Source: CAZUGO01 sp964619935 (lineage in GTDB: Bacteria > Planctomycetota > Phycisphaerae > UBA1845 > CAIVHJ01). From it: a DNA stretch of 30,552 bases. The DNA is taken from positions 1 to 30,552 of the forward strand of contig CAZUGO010000021.1 in the NCBI GenBank assembly GCA_964619935.1. The letters run 5' to 3'. Positions 17,245-25,681 of the stretch are shown piece by piece; the first letter of the stretch is position 1; each line of letters starts with the position of its first letter. A program made the position numbers and the translations under genes. The notes beneath the pieces are model-generated. The model made no database searches. It saw nothing but the letters and a program-made list of their open reading frames with translations, and was not told the origin of the DNA.

Positions 17245-20200
17245 TCATCGGCCAAGTGGAATGGGTGTCGCCCCAGCGGCGGCTCTGGCAATCGGCGCAC
17301 GGCGCAGAACGCTGACCTGGAGATGGAACACGGGGATCATCAGCAGAACCACCGCAACCGAAAACAGAATCCCGAATCCCAAAGCGATGGCCATCGGAAC
17401 CAGGTAACGGGCCTGGGCGGACGTTTCGAACATGATCGGCGCCAGACCGAAGAACGTGGTCAGTGAGGTCAGAACCACCGGCCGGAACCGTCGCCTGCCG
17501 GCTTCGAAGGCCGCCTCGGCGGCGGGGACACCGCTGCGGCACAGATCATTCATGGTGACGGTCAACACCAAACCGCCATTCACCACCACGCCGCAGGTGG
17601 CAATGATTCCGAGGACACTGACCACCGACAGTTCGTAGCCCATCAGGGCATGCCCGACCAGGGCGGCGGCGATGGCGAAGGGCACGACGGTCATGACGAT
17701 CGCAGCTTCCAGGTAGCTGCGGAACAGGGCGGCCAGCATTCCGAAGATCACCGCCAGCGAGATGCCCAGGCCCCACAGCAGCACGTGCATGGCATCGATC
17801 TCCTCCTGTTGGCGACCGCCATAGGCCAGTGCCAAGCCGGGGTAGCGCGACAGCAGCGTGGGAAAGACCTGGGCCTCGAGGTGAGCGCGGACCTTGCTGA
17901 CGTTGGCCAATTCGGGAACAATATTGGCGGTGACGGTGAGCACCCGTTGGGCATCGACACGCTTGATCTCGGTGTGGGCGCGGGTGGTGTGGATGGTCGC
18001 TGCCTGGACCAGCGGCATTTCGCCGCCGGTGGGCGTCCGCACGATCATGTTCTCCAGATCGGCCAGGGACCGCCGTTCCGACTCCGGAAGCCGAACCATC
18101 ACCTTGATTTCATTGCGACCGCGCTGCATCCGCAGGGCTTCGGCACCGTAATAAGCATGCCGGATCTGACGGCCGACGGCGTCGTGGGTCAGTCCCAGCG
18201 AGCGGGCTTCATCGGTGATCTTCAGGTCGAGTTGCGGCTTGCCCGATGCAAACCCATCGTCGATGTCGGTCACGCCGGCATAGCGCTTGAGGGTGGCTGC
18301 CAGGTCCGTCGCGGCGGTTTCCAGCGTGGTTCGATCCGGGTGGGACAGATCGAGGGTCAGCCCTGACGAACCGGAGGGGCCGACCTCCCACTCGAAGTAC
18401 AGGGCTTCGAGCCCGGGAACCGGCCCGATTTCTTCTCGCCACACGCGCACGAAATCGGTCGGCGTGAAATCACGGCGCTCCTGTGGGACCAGAATGAAGT
18501 TGACGTCGGCCTGATTAGAGCCCTGCCGGCCTTGACCATTCATCCAACCGGCCAGCACCTGGTCGCGGCCGCCGAAGCGGTCGGCCGTCCGCAGGCCGGC
18601 CCGCTCGATGAGGTTGGCGACGCGCTGGGTCTCGGCAAACGGCGCTCCGAAGGGAACCGTGACTTCGGCATCCACACGATCGCCCTCGATTCGCGGATTG
18701 AACGTGAAGTTGAGCCGACCGCTGGCAAACCAGGCGGCGACCAGCAGCAACCCCGACACGAACACGCTGAGGGTCAACCCGCGGCAGGTCAGCGCCCGGC
18801 GCAGCAGCACGGCGTATCCACGATCCACCAGGTCATCCAGCGCGGCGGAGCAGCGAATCTGCATGCGGGCGACGGCCGGCAGCAGTCCGTGTCCGGCGGG
18901 GTCGACCGCCTTGGAGTGGGCCAGGTGCGCCGGGAGCACCAGCAGACTCTCGATTAATGAAATGACAAAGACGGTAATGACCACGATGGGAATGGCCGCA
19001 AAGAACCGACCGGTCTGACCGGGGACGAACATCAACGGGCAGAAAGCCACGATGTTGGTCATGACCGCAAAGACGACCGGGAGGGCCATCTCACGGGTCC
19101 CATCGACGGCCGCCTGCACGCGGCCAACCCCTTGCTGTATTTTGAGAAAGACGTTCTCACCGACGATGACGGCGTCATCCACCAGGATCCCCAAGGTCAC
19201 GATGAAGGCGAACAGGGAGATCATGTTGATGGTCGTTTCAAGTGTCGGCAGCAGCATGATGGCTCCCAGCAGGCACACCGGAACGGCGGCGCCCACCCAG
19301 AAGGCGAGCTTGGGGGCCAGAAACGCGCCGAGGACCAGCAGCACCAAGGCCAGCCCGTAAATGCCGTTGCTGATCAGCAGCTCGAGTCGGTCGCGGTATT
19401 CGCTGGCATGGTCCCACAGGATCAGCATCTCGACCGTCTCCGGCAATTCGCGGTTCATTCGTCCGACATAGTCGTAGACCACCTCGGCAATGGCCAGTGG
19501 CTTCTCGCTGCCCGTCTGATAGACCCACAGCGTGACCCCCGGCCGGCCGTTGAAGGAGGAATAGCGGTCCACATCTTCGAAGCCGTCGGTGATCGTCGCG
19601 AGGGCACCCAGCCGAATCTTGGAGCCGTCGGGATTGCTGACCACCGGGATGTCCGCGTATTCGCTGGCAAACTGACGCCGCCCCGCACTCCGCAGCAGGA
19701 TCTCGCCACCGGGCGTGCGAATCTCTCCTCCGGGGACGTCGCGGGCCGCCATGGCAATCTGCTCGGCAATGTCGTCCAGGGTCAGCCGCTGTGATCGCAG
19801 AACGGCGTGCGGGACTTCCACGGTGATCTCGGGGTTGCGGATCCCGCGGATGTCGACCTGGCTGATTTCGGGATGTGCCAACAGGTCGTTGCGGACGCGC
19901 TCGGCAAAGTCGAACAAGGTGCGTTCGTCCATGTCCGCCGCGATCGCCACCGTGACCGCCGAGCGCCGCCGCAGGGCCAGCTCGACGCGCGGTCGCTCGG
20001 CGTCTTCCGGAAAAGAGGAGATGCGATCGATGGCGTTCTTGATGTCCTGAAGCGCCCGATTGGGATCAATGCCGTCGTTCAGTTCAATGGCCATGCTGCC
20101 GCTGCCTTCGACGCCGATTGATTCGATCCGCTTCACGGCCTCCAGACCGCGAACGCGCTCCTCGGCGGGCAGCAGGATGCCCTCCTCGACTTCCAGCGGC

Positions 20201-20397
20201 GTGGCGCCGGGGTAGGCCATCGAGAAGTTGACCACGTCAAGTTCATAGGAAGGGTATACTTCTTGCTTGACCTGACCGCTGACCACCAGCCCGCCGATCA
20301 CCAGCAGCATCATGAACAGATTGGCCGCCACGTGGTTGCGGGCCATGTAGCGGATCGCCCCGCCGCCGGATTGGGGATCGGCCAGGTGCATGTTCAT
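17245..20397 (-). CDS. RND-family efflux permease (AcrB/MdtB-like)
   Basis: This 1050-residue inner-membrane permease of the resistance-nodulation-division superfamily has twelve expected transmembrane helices in two halves, each with a large periplasmic loop. The proton-relay Asp pair is visible in TM4 as GILVDDAVIVGENVF. The second-half counterpart reads CGVVVNGGLVLTVTMND. Length is normal. The start ATG overlaps the stop of the membrane fusion gene (ATGA), giving coupled translation. It exports unknown substrates (drugs, metals, lipids or others) using the proton gradient together with the fusion protein. No TolC-like gene is present, so the outer-membrane channel must be encoded elsewhere. 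Confidence 0.95.
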   Translation of the reverse strand: MNMHLADPQSGGGAIRYMARNHVAANLFMMLLVIGGLVVSGQVKQEVYPSYELDVVNFSMAYPGATPLEVEEGILLPAEERVRGLEAVKRIESIGVEGSGSMAIELNDGIDPNRALQDIKNAIDRISSFPEDAERPRVELALRRRSAVTVAIAADMDERTLFDFAERVRNDLLAHPEISQVDIRGIRNPEITVEVPHAVLRSQRLTLDDIAEQIAMAARDVPGGEIRTPGGEILLRSAGRRQFASEYADIPVVSNPDGSKIRLGALATITDGFEDVDRYSSFNGRPGVTLWVYQTGSEKPLAIAEVVYDYVGRMNRELPETVEMLILWDHASEYRDRLELLISNGIYGLALVLLVLGAFLAPKLAFWVGAAVPVCLLGAIMLLPTLETTINMISLFAFIVTLGILVDDAVIVGENVFLKIQQGVGRVQAAVDGTREMALPVVFAVMTNIVAFCPLMFVPGQTGRFFAAIPIVVITVFVISLIESLLVLPAHLAHSKAVDPAGHGLLPAVARMQIRCSAALDDLVDRGYAVLLRRALTCRGLTLSVFVSGLLLVAAWFASGRLNFTFNPRIEGDRVDAEVTVPFGAPFAETQRVANLIERAGLRTADRFGGRDQVLAGWMNGQGRQGSNQADVNFILVPQERRDFTPTDFVRVWREEIGPVPGLEALYFEWEVGPSGSSGLTLDLSHPDRTTLETAATDLAATLKRYAGVTDIDDGFASGKPQLDLKITDEARSLGLTHDAVGRQIRHAYYGAEALRMQRGRNEIKVMVRLPESERRSLADLENMIVRTPTGGEMPLVQAATIHTTRAHTEIKRVDAQRVLTVTANIVPELANVSKVRAHLEAQVFPTLLSRYPGLALAYGGRQQEEIDAMHVLLWGLGISLAVIFGMLAALFRSYLEAAIVMTVVPFAIAAALVGHALMGYELSVVSVLGIIATCGVVVNGGLVLTVTMNDLCRSGVPAAEAAFEAGRRRFRPVVLTSLTTFFGLAPIMFETSAQARYLVPMAIALGFGILFSVAVVLLMIPVFHLQVSVLRRAPIARAAAGATPIPLGR

Positions 20398-21755
20398 GGA
20401 TCCCGCTCTGTCGAGGGGCGCTCCGCGGCGACGCCGGGGTCGGTGTCTGGCGTGCGAACCTCCAGCGGCATTCCAGGAACGACACTGGCCAGATGCGTGG
20501 TCACGAGCTGGTCGCCTTCCTTGAATCCACCGCGCACCAGCACGTCGTCCTGCCGCCGCCAGACGATGTCGACCGGGCGAATGTCCAGCCTGCCGTCGCG
20601 GTCCCGAACCCACAAGCGACTGTTCTCGCGCAGCGCTTGACGCGGAATGGCGTAGACGCCCTGGAGCAGTCCCGCGTCGATGGCCAGGCGAACGTAGCTG
20701 CCGATGCGAATGGCTTCGGTGCGCTCGGCCGGATCGCGGTCCAAGGCCAGCGGATCGCGGATGGCCACCACGATCTGGGCCATCCGGCCCTGCGGATTCA
20801 GCTGTCCGAGCGGCCGCAGCACTTCGCCGCGGCGGCTCACGGGCTGTGCCCCGGTCGCCAAAGTGATCGTGACCGGGCTGCCGCCGGTCGCCTGGGGGCC
20901 GGAGAAGCGAATGCGGTTCAGTTGACCCACCGGTACGGCCGCTTGCACCCAGAACTCATCGGTGGCGGCGAGCGTGGCCACAACCGTCTGCGGTGTGAGC
21001 AACTGGCCGACCTCGACGGATTCCGCCAGAACCACGGCGTCAAAAGGAACTTCGACATGGGTTCGAGCCAGGGCCAGCCGGGCGGCTGCCACCCGACTCT
21101 CGGCGACGGTGATGCGGGCCTCCGCGGCCGCGACCCCGTGTTCCTGCTCGCGGATCTGGGCCCGGATGCCGCTCAGGACCGCCTCCTGGCTGGCGCACTT
21201 GGTTCGGGCATCCAATCCTTCGGCTTCGCCGGCCTGGCGGTTTTCCAACAGCCGGTTCAGCCGCTCCATGTTCCAGCGGAGGTACTCGAGTTCGGCCTCC
21301 ACCTGTGCGGCCCGGCTCCGCAGTGCGCTCACTCCGGCGCCAAGCCCTTCGATTTCGACCTGAGCCATGCTCAACTGCGCCGTTGTCTCGGCCAATTGGA
21401 TGCGGTAGTCGTCGCCATCGATCTTGAGGAGCGGCTGGCCCTGCTTGAGCAGCCCGCCGGGCAGCAGTTGGGGGTGGAGCATGACCACCCGCCCGGTCAC
21501 TTGCGGCTGAACCGGGGTCTGCCTTGCGGCCACGACGCTGCCGAACGCCTCGACCACAACCGATACGTCCTGGGCGCTGAAGTCCGCCACCTCAACCACC
21601 GCTGCCACCAGCGGCGGAATCGATTTCGGAACGGTCGGTGAGGTCTTGAGCAACACGACGCCCGTGCCCGCCGCGCCGGCGAGCAGCAGCAGCGGCAGGA
21701 TCGTCCGCAGGAAGGCGGGAAATCGATGAGTGTCGTCGGACATTGCCATGGTCAT
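20394..21755 (-). CDS. RND efflux membrane fusion protein (AcrA/HlyD-like)
   Basis: This 453-residue periplasmic adaptor has an N-terminal membrane anchor (RTILPLLLLAGAAGTGVVLL). A lipoyl/barrel-sandwich half-motif follows (TPVQPQVTGRVVMLHPQLLP), then a coiled-coil hairpin of about 100 residues (about 155-250). The second lipoyl half (VEVPFDAVVLAESVEVGQLL) and the beta-barrel and membrane-proximal domains complete the usual order. It should link the permease to an outer-membrane channel. Three in-frame ATGs (21755, 21749 and 21743) are candidate starts and none has a strong ribosome-binding site. It is the first gene of the three-gene operon. Confidence 0.9.
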   Translation of the reverse strand: MTMAMSDDTHRFPAFLRTILPLLLLAGAAGTGVVLLKTSPTVPKSIPPLVAAVVEVADFSAQDVSVVVEAFGSVVAARQTPVQPQVTGRVVMLHPQLLPGGLLKQGQPLLKIDGDDYRIQLAETTAQLSMAQVEIEGLGAGVSALRSRAAQVEAELEYLRWNMERLNRLLENRQAGEAEGLDARTKCASQEAVLSGIRAQIREQEHGVAAAEARITVAESRVAAARLALARTHVEVPFDAVVLAESVEVGQLLTPQTVVATLAATDEFWVQAAVPVGQLNRIRFSGPQATGGSPVTITLATGAQPVSRRGEVLRPLGQLNPQGRMAQIVVAIRDPLALDRDPAERTEAIRIGSYVRLAIDAGLLQGVYAIPRQALRENSRLWVRDRDGRLDIRPVDIVWRRQDDVLVRGGFKEGDQLVTTHLASVVPGMPLEVRTPDTDPGVAAERPSTERDP

Positions 21756-21912
21756 GAGCAAACGGCATTCAACGTCGCCCGGGGGGCGTGCAGGTGCTGC
21801 AGCGGATGCCATCTGCATGATACACGATGTACCGGCAATCCGGGAGGGTTGGCCGGCGGGCTCCGCCGTGCGACCGACCCGCCGCCAAGTCTCCCGAGTG
21901 TCACTCATCAGG

Positions 21913-22068
21913 ATGCCTCATGCTACTGTGCTACAGGTGCGGCAGTGGTGCCACTTCTTCCAGGCAGACGAAGAATACGGCAAGCGCGTTGCCGAGCAGC
22001 TGGGCATTGATATCACTGATATCAGTGAAGCGCTCAAGACCGCCGGCAAGAATCTCCAGCCGGCGTAG
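21913..22068 (+). pseudogene. Catalase C-terminal remnant (51-aa open frame)
   Basis: The frame encodes WCHFFQADEEYGKRVAEQLG followed by a short tail. This closely resembles the last ~30 residues of clade catalases (the catalase-related domain, ending HFxKADxEYGxRVAxxLGI). The rest of a catalase is absent: upstream is the start of the membrane fusion gene on the other strand. It is either a decayed 3' end left by a rearrangement or a small gene derived from one. It contains an exact 14-bp palindrome CACTGATATCAGTG (22014-22027). Confidence 0.55.
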
Positions 22069-22437
22069 GAGCGGGCCACACCCGCCGGGACGCCAGCCGA
22101 ATCAGAGGGGGACGGATCCTGAGCGCGGCAGCACGCGGCCGCGGCGGATGCGTGCCCCCCCTGCCTTGGGCCACTTCGGCGCAGCCGCGCTCGCCAATGT
22201 GAATCTGGTGAATCTGGGTGCGCCAGGCAGCGCCTGGGGATTGTATCGAACTCAAATGGCCTGATGAGTTGGGTGGCGTTCGCCGGGCACACGTCTGTCT
22301 GCGGCAAACCAGTTGCCGCGCGGTCCGACATAATTTATGTTTGGAACGGTCAATGAATGGCCGGTCGCGGTGGCGCGGATGACCGACCTTCAGCACTCGG
22401 CGGCCGTCGCCCGGCACACATCACGAGGTCGATCGCT
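22069..22437 (+). other. Intergenic region with no gene; leader and promoter of the repeat protein gene
   Basis: I see no gene in these 369 bp. A small hairpin, CCAGGC-AGC-GCCTGG (22223-22237), has no T-run and is not a convincing terminator. The downstream half holds the promoter described separately. GAGG at 22425-22428 is the ribosome-binding site for ATG 22438. Confidence 0.5.
22313..22341 (+). promoter_or_regulatory. Sigma-70-like promoter with overlapping palindrome
   Basis: TTGCCG (22313-22318) and TATGTT (22336-22341) are separated by 17 bp and each match the consensus at 4 of 6 positions. An exact palindrome ACATAA-T-TTATGT (22328-22340) covers the -10 region and could be an operator. 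The predicted start would leave a leader of about 90 nt before the gene at 22438. Confidence 0.45.
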
Positions 22438-23835
22438 ATGATGACTCGCTCATGGATCAGATTGGTGTCCCGATGCTGTTGGACGACCGTCCTCATCCTG
22501 GCGCACCCGGTCATTCTGCTCGCAGGCGGGCAGGGTAATTCCCAGACGACCCTCTGCCACCTTCCGCCCGGCAACCCCGACAATGCCCAAACGCTTCATG
22601 TATCGCAATCCGCGGTCCAGGCCCATCTCGATCACGGCGACTATCTCGGTCCGTGCACGGACGAACCCGATTCCGGCGACTCGGATGAGATCGCTGAATT
22701 GATCAAGCCGGTGCCCGGCTCGGTCCTGGAGGGCACGACGCTGACCTTCGAGTGGACTGCCGGCGGCGAGGAGGTTACTGAATACTGGCTGCGGATCGGT
22801 TCGGTTCCCGGCGGCGGGGACTTGCTCGATGCGGGAATGGATAACGGCTTGTCCGCGGAGGTCACGGATCTGCCGGACGACGGCAGCACCCTGTATGTCA
22901 CGCTGTCATCCCGGATCGGAGCCGATTGGTTCGCCGAGTCCTACGAGTTCACGGCGTACAGCGGCGAAGGTCCCGGGGGGCCCGCCCGGCTGACCAGCCA
23001 CCAGAACGGCGACGCGCTGTCCGGCTCGACGGTAACCTTCACCTGGGAAGACAGCCCAGAGGCAACCCAGTATTACATCTGGATTGGATCCACTGCGGGT
23101 GACTACGACGTTTATCTGGAGGATCAGGGCACGGCGTTGTCCGCGACCATCAGCGGTCTGCCGACCGACGGCAGCACTTTGTACCTGAGGCTATGGTCCA
23201 GGATCGACGGGGTGTGGGAGTACACCGACACCACCCTGCACGCCGCCATCGCTGCCCAACCCAGCGGCGCCGCCGTGCTGGTCAGCCACCAGACCGGCGA
23301 CACGCTGTCCGGCGCGACGGTGACGTTCACCTGGGACCCCGGTCTCGAGGCCACCCAGTACTTCATTTGGATTGGCTCGAGCGCCGGGACCTACGATCTC
23401 TATCTTGAAGACCAGGGCACCCACCTCTCCGCGACGATCAGCGGTCTACCGATCAACGGCAGCACGCTGTATTTTCGGCTGTGGTCCAGAATCGACGGCG
23501 TCTGGGAATACAACGACTACTCCTTCGCAGCGGCATCCGGCGACGACGGCGGCGGGGCCGCGGCACTGACCAGCCACCAGAGCGGTGACACGTTGTCGGG
23601 TTCCTCGGTGACCTTCACCTGGGAGGACAGCCCGGTCGCCACCCAATACTACATCTGGATCGGATCTGTTCTGGAAGGATACGATATTGCACTGGAAGAC
23701 CAGGGGCTGGCCCTCTCGACCACGATCAGCGGCCTGCCCGCGGACGGCAGCACGCTGTACTTTCGTCTGTGGTCCAAGATCGACGGCCTGTGGGAATCGA
23801 ATGACTACGTGTTTCATGCCGCCAGCGCACCGTAG
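22438..23835 (+). CDS. Exported four-repeat beta-domain protein with HGD-type N-terminal module
   Basis: This 465-residue protein starts with a signal peptide (about 1-33). The module TTLCHLPPGNPDNAQTLHVS then HLDHGDYLGPC follows; it is a short cysteine-bounded motif found on many secreted environmental proteins. Four repeats of about 96 residues follow, each built around VTFTW...ATQYYIWIGS, a central LEDQGxxLSxTISGLP turn and GSTLYxRLWSxIDGxWE. Repeat 1 (about 85-180) is divergent. Repeats 2-4 are close copies, starting at DNA positions 22990, 23278 and 23566. The repeats look like fibronectin-III/Ig-like beta sandwiches. A secreted or surface adhesive role is inferred. The start has GAGG 9 nt upstream. 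There is no C-terminal anchor. Confidence 0.8.
   Translation: MMTRSWIRLVSRCCWTTVLILAHPVILLAGGQGNSQTTLCHLPPGNPDNAQTLHVSQSAVQAHLDHGDYLGPCTDEPDSGDSDEIAELIKPVPGSVLEGTTLTFEWTAGGEEVTEYWLRIGSVPGGGDLLDAGMDNGLSAEVTDLPDDGSTLYVTLSSRIGADWFAESYEFTAYSGEGPGGPARLTSHQNGDALSGSTVTFTWEDSPEATQYYIWIGSTAGDYDVYLEDQGTALSATISGLPTDGSTLYLRLWSRIDGVWEYTDTTLHAAIAAQPSGAAVLVSHQTGDTLSGATVTFTWDPGLEATQYFIWIGSSAGTYDLYLEDQGTHLSATISGLPINGSTLYFRLWSRIDGVWEYNDYSFAAASGDDGGGAAALTSHQSGDTLSGSSVTFTWEDSPVATQYYIWIGSVLEGYDIALEDQGLALSTTISGLPADGSTLYFRLWSKIDGLWESNDYVFHAASAP
22990..23820 (+). repeat. 288-bp tandem coding repeats (three close copies)
   Basis: The segment beginning CTGACCAGCCACCAG recurs at 22990, 23278 (CTGGTCAGCCACCAG) and 23566 (CTGACCAGCCACCAG), exactly 288 bp apart each time, i.e. 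96 codons. The copies are more alike than the first, divergent protein repeat upstream, implying later duplication within the gene. Confidence 0.85.
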
Positions 23836-23993
23836 GTCATCGTGCGCCGGACCCAGCATCTGCGATCCTGCTCAAATCGGATCTGCCACCGCTTGATTCG
23901 AATGCCCTCCGGGCCTGGCGCCGCCCGCCACGCCGAACCCCGTCCGTGGGTCCGTTGCCCCACCGGTCGGTGGTGGTGTCGCGGGTGTGCAGG

Positions 23994-24002
23994 TGATACA
24001 AT
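23994..24002 (+). promoter_or_regulatory. Extended -10 promoter of the metalloprotease gene
   Basis: TGATACAAT at 23994-24002 fits the extended -10 pattern TGnTAnAAT. The -35 region is poor (TGGTGT), as is usual with an extended -10. Transcription would start near 24009, about 40 bp before ATG 24048. Confidence 0.45.
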
Positions 24003-24047
24003 CCAGTGGGCCACTTCTCTTGGTTTCACTTCTTGCGAGGATCGCCG

Positions 24048-25298
24048 ATGATGACGAGTTGCACATCCAGGGTTATCCGGTTGGGGCGGAGTCTGCGAAC
24101 GGCGGGCCGGGTGTCGCTCCCGGTGGTCGCTGCGGGAGTCGGGTTCCTGGTGGGCGGACCGCCCGTAGCCGCCAAGCCGCTGACTTATGGCGAAGGGGTC
24201 AAGCCGATCCGCTGGCCGGACAACAAGACCATCAACATCTACATCGAGACCGACCCCAACGGCGACCCGCCGAACGTGTCGATGCTCTTGAAGGAAGGCA
24301 TGGACCGCTGGGCTGCGGAAATGGCGCCCCGCGGCATCACCATCAACGTGACCGTCGGGGCCATCCCCGACCCCGAACCCGACAACCTGGTCAAATGTCA
24401 GTACAAGGCCGTCGGGACCAAGCTCGACGGCGACGAGCCGGAGAACCCGGACCATCCCGCACTCAGTGACGAAGACCTGGCCCTTGCGGGATGCAACGGT
24501 GTCAATGAGATCACGGGCGCTCAAATCATTGTTCGCGATGACATCTGGGATGAGGCTCCGGGACAGGACGACGACGAGAAGGCAGAATTCATCCGCAACC
24601 TGGGGCAGCACGAGGTCACACACGTCCTGGGGCTTGCGGACGACGATGATGGGGAAGTCACCAACCACATTCAAGACACCGACCCCAACAGCTACAACGA
24701 TGAAGACAAGAAGGAAATCTCAACCCTCTATCCAATCCTGGAACCCGAGCCCGACGAGGAGTCCAAAGCCGAAGGGGAGACCCAGCAGAGCGCGAATCCC
24801 GACCAGTACACCTGGCAGTTTGCCTATGCCGGTCCACCCGACGGCCACGTGGCGCTGATCACCCTGGACATCGACCCCGAGGTGGTGGGCACACTGATCT
24901 GCCCCGCGGGTTGGGTATGCCTCAATCCGGCGGATCCCAATCGGCTGAATCCGAACTATCCTTATTATCAGGGCTACATGCGCCATGCCCGCTCGACGCG
25001 GTGGCTGTGGGATGACGATGTCTCGCCGCCGCTGGCAATCCGCGCGGGCAGCGCTGCCGCCGCGCTGTCGGCCGCCAACCCGCTGCTGACCGTCACGGTG
25101 CTTGCGGTCAATCACCAGCCCGGAATGGTGGCGGCGTGGGCGGGCGGTGCTCCCCAGTCCCTTCAGGGACCGATTCCGACGGCGGCGCCGGGCGACGTTC
25201 CCGCGGTTTCGGAGTGGGGCATGATCGTGCTGCTGCTGCTGCTGCTGACTTCGGGTACAATCGTGTTCGGCCGGCGACGGGTGGAGTCGCCATCCTGA
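24048..25298 (+). CDS. Exported metzincin-like zinc protease with IPTL-CTERM sorting tail
   Basis: This 416-residue protein has a signal peptide (about 1-42, ending VAA-KP). The zinc site HEVTHVLGLAD (H188, E189, H192, D198) is the HExxHxxGxxD form of the metzincin consensus, with Asp as third ligand as in snapalysin-type enzymes. A Met-turn is not obvious: the expected place reads NHIQDTDP. A C-terminal domain of about 120 residues follows. The last ~30 residues are a sorting signal of the IPTL-CTERM type: PAVSEWGMIVLLLLLL, then hydrophobic, then GRRR. It is predicted to be processed and anchored by an exosortase-like system not present here. GCGAGG lies 7 nt before ATG 24048. The Asp/Glu-rich middle suggests calcium binding. 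Confidence 0.82.
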   Translation: MMTSCTSRVIRLGRSLRTAGRVSLPVVAAGVGFLVGGPPVAAKPLTYGEGVKPIRWPDNKTINIYIETDPNGDPPNVSMLLKEGMDRWAAEMAPRGITINVTVGAIPDPEPDNLVKCQYKAVGTKLDGDEPENPDHPALSDEDLALAGCNGVNEITGAQIIVRDDIWDEAPGQDDDEKAEFIRNLGQHEVTHVLGLADDDDGEVTNHIQDTDPNSYNDEDKKEISTLYPILEPEPDEESKAEGETQQSANPDQYTWQFAYAGPPDGHVALITLDIDPEVVGTLICPAGWVCLNPADPNRLNPNYPYYQGYMRHARSTRWLWDDDVSPPLAIRAGSAAAALSAANPLLTVTVLAVNHQPGMVAAWAGGAPQSLQGPIPTAAPGDVPAVSEWGMIVLLLLLLTSGTIVFGRRRVESPS

Positions 25299-25446
25299 GC
25301 CGCAGCGCGGGCATGGTGATCTGGACGTCGCCGGGCACGGTGAATCGGGCCCAAGACGCAGCAGGATGCAAGCAAGACTACTCGCTTTCTGTCCGGCCTC
25401 GGCCGCGCTTTGTTTCGCCGGTCTCGTTCCGCTGGCAGTTAGGTAG

Positions 25447-25641
25447 GAGTCGAACCTCGTCCTGCCGCTCGCCTTCGGCCTCAGCACCGGCCTGCCGGTC
25501 GTGCTGTTCGCCATCTTCATCGTCGTCAGCGCCAACGCCTTCAATCGCAGCACCGCGTTTGAACGATGGGCGCGTCGCGTAACGGGCGCGGTATTCGTCG
25601 TCGTCGGCATCTACCTGTGCCTGATGTTCATATTCCGCCTC
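25447..25641 (+). pseudogene. 3' remnant of CcdA/ArsG-like membrane permease
   Basis: After an in-frame TAG at 25444, the frame reads LPLAFGLSTGLPVVLFA and later FERWARRVTGAVFVVVGIYL. These resemble the last two transmembrane helices of CcdA-family permeases often placed in arsenic or redox operons (the ArsG group). The N-terminal three quarters is missing, and the frame runs on without a family-like stop into the opposite LysR gene, so this is a decayed fragment. It marks the start of the accessory island. Confidence 0.6.
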
Positions 25642-25681
25642 GGCCAGACCGTTGTCGACCGTACGTGCCGAGAGGGCGCGG

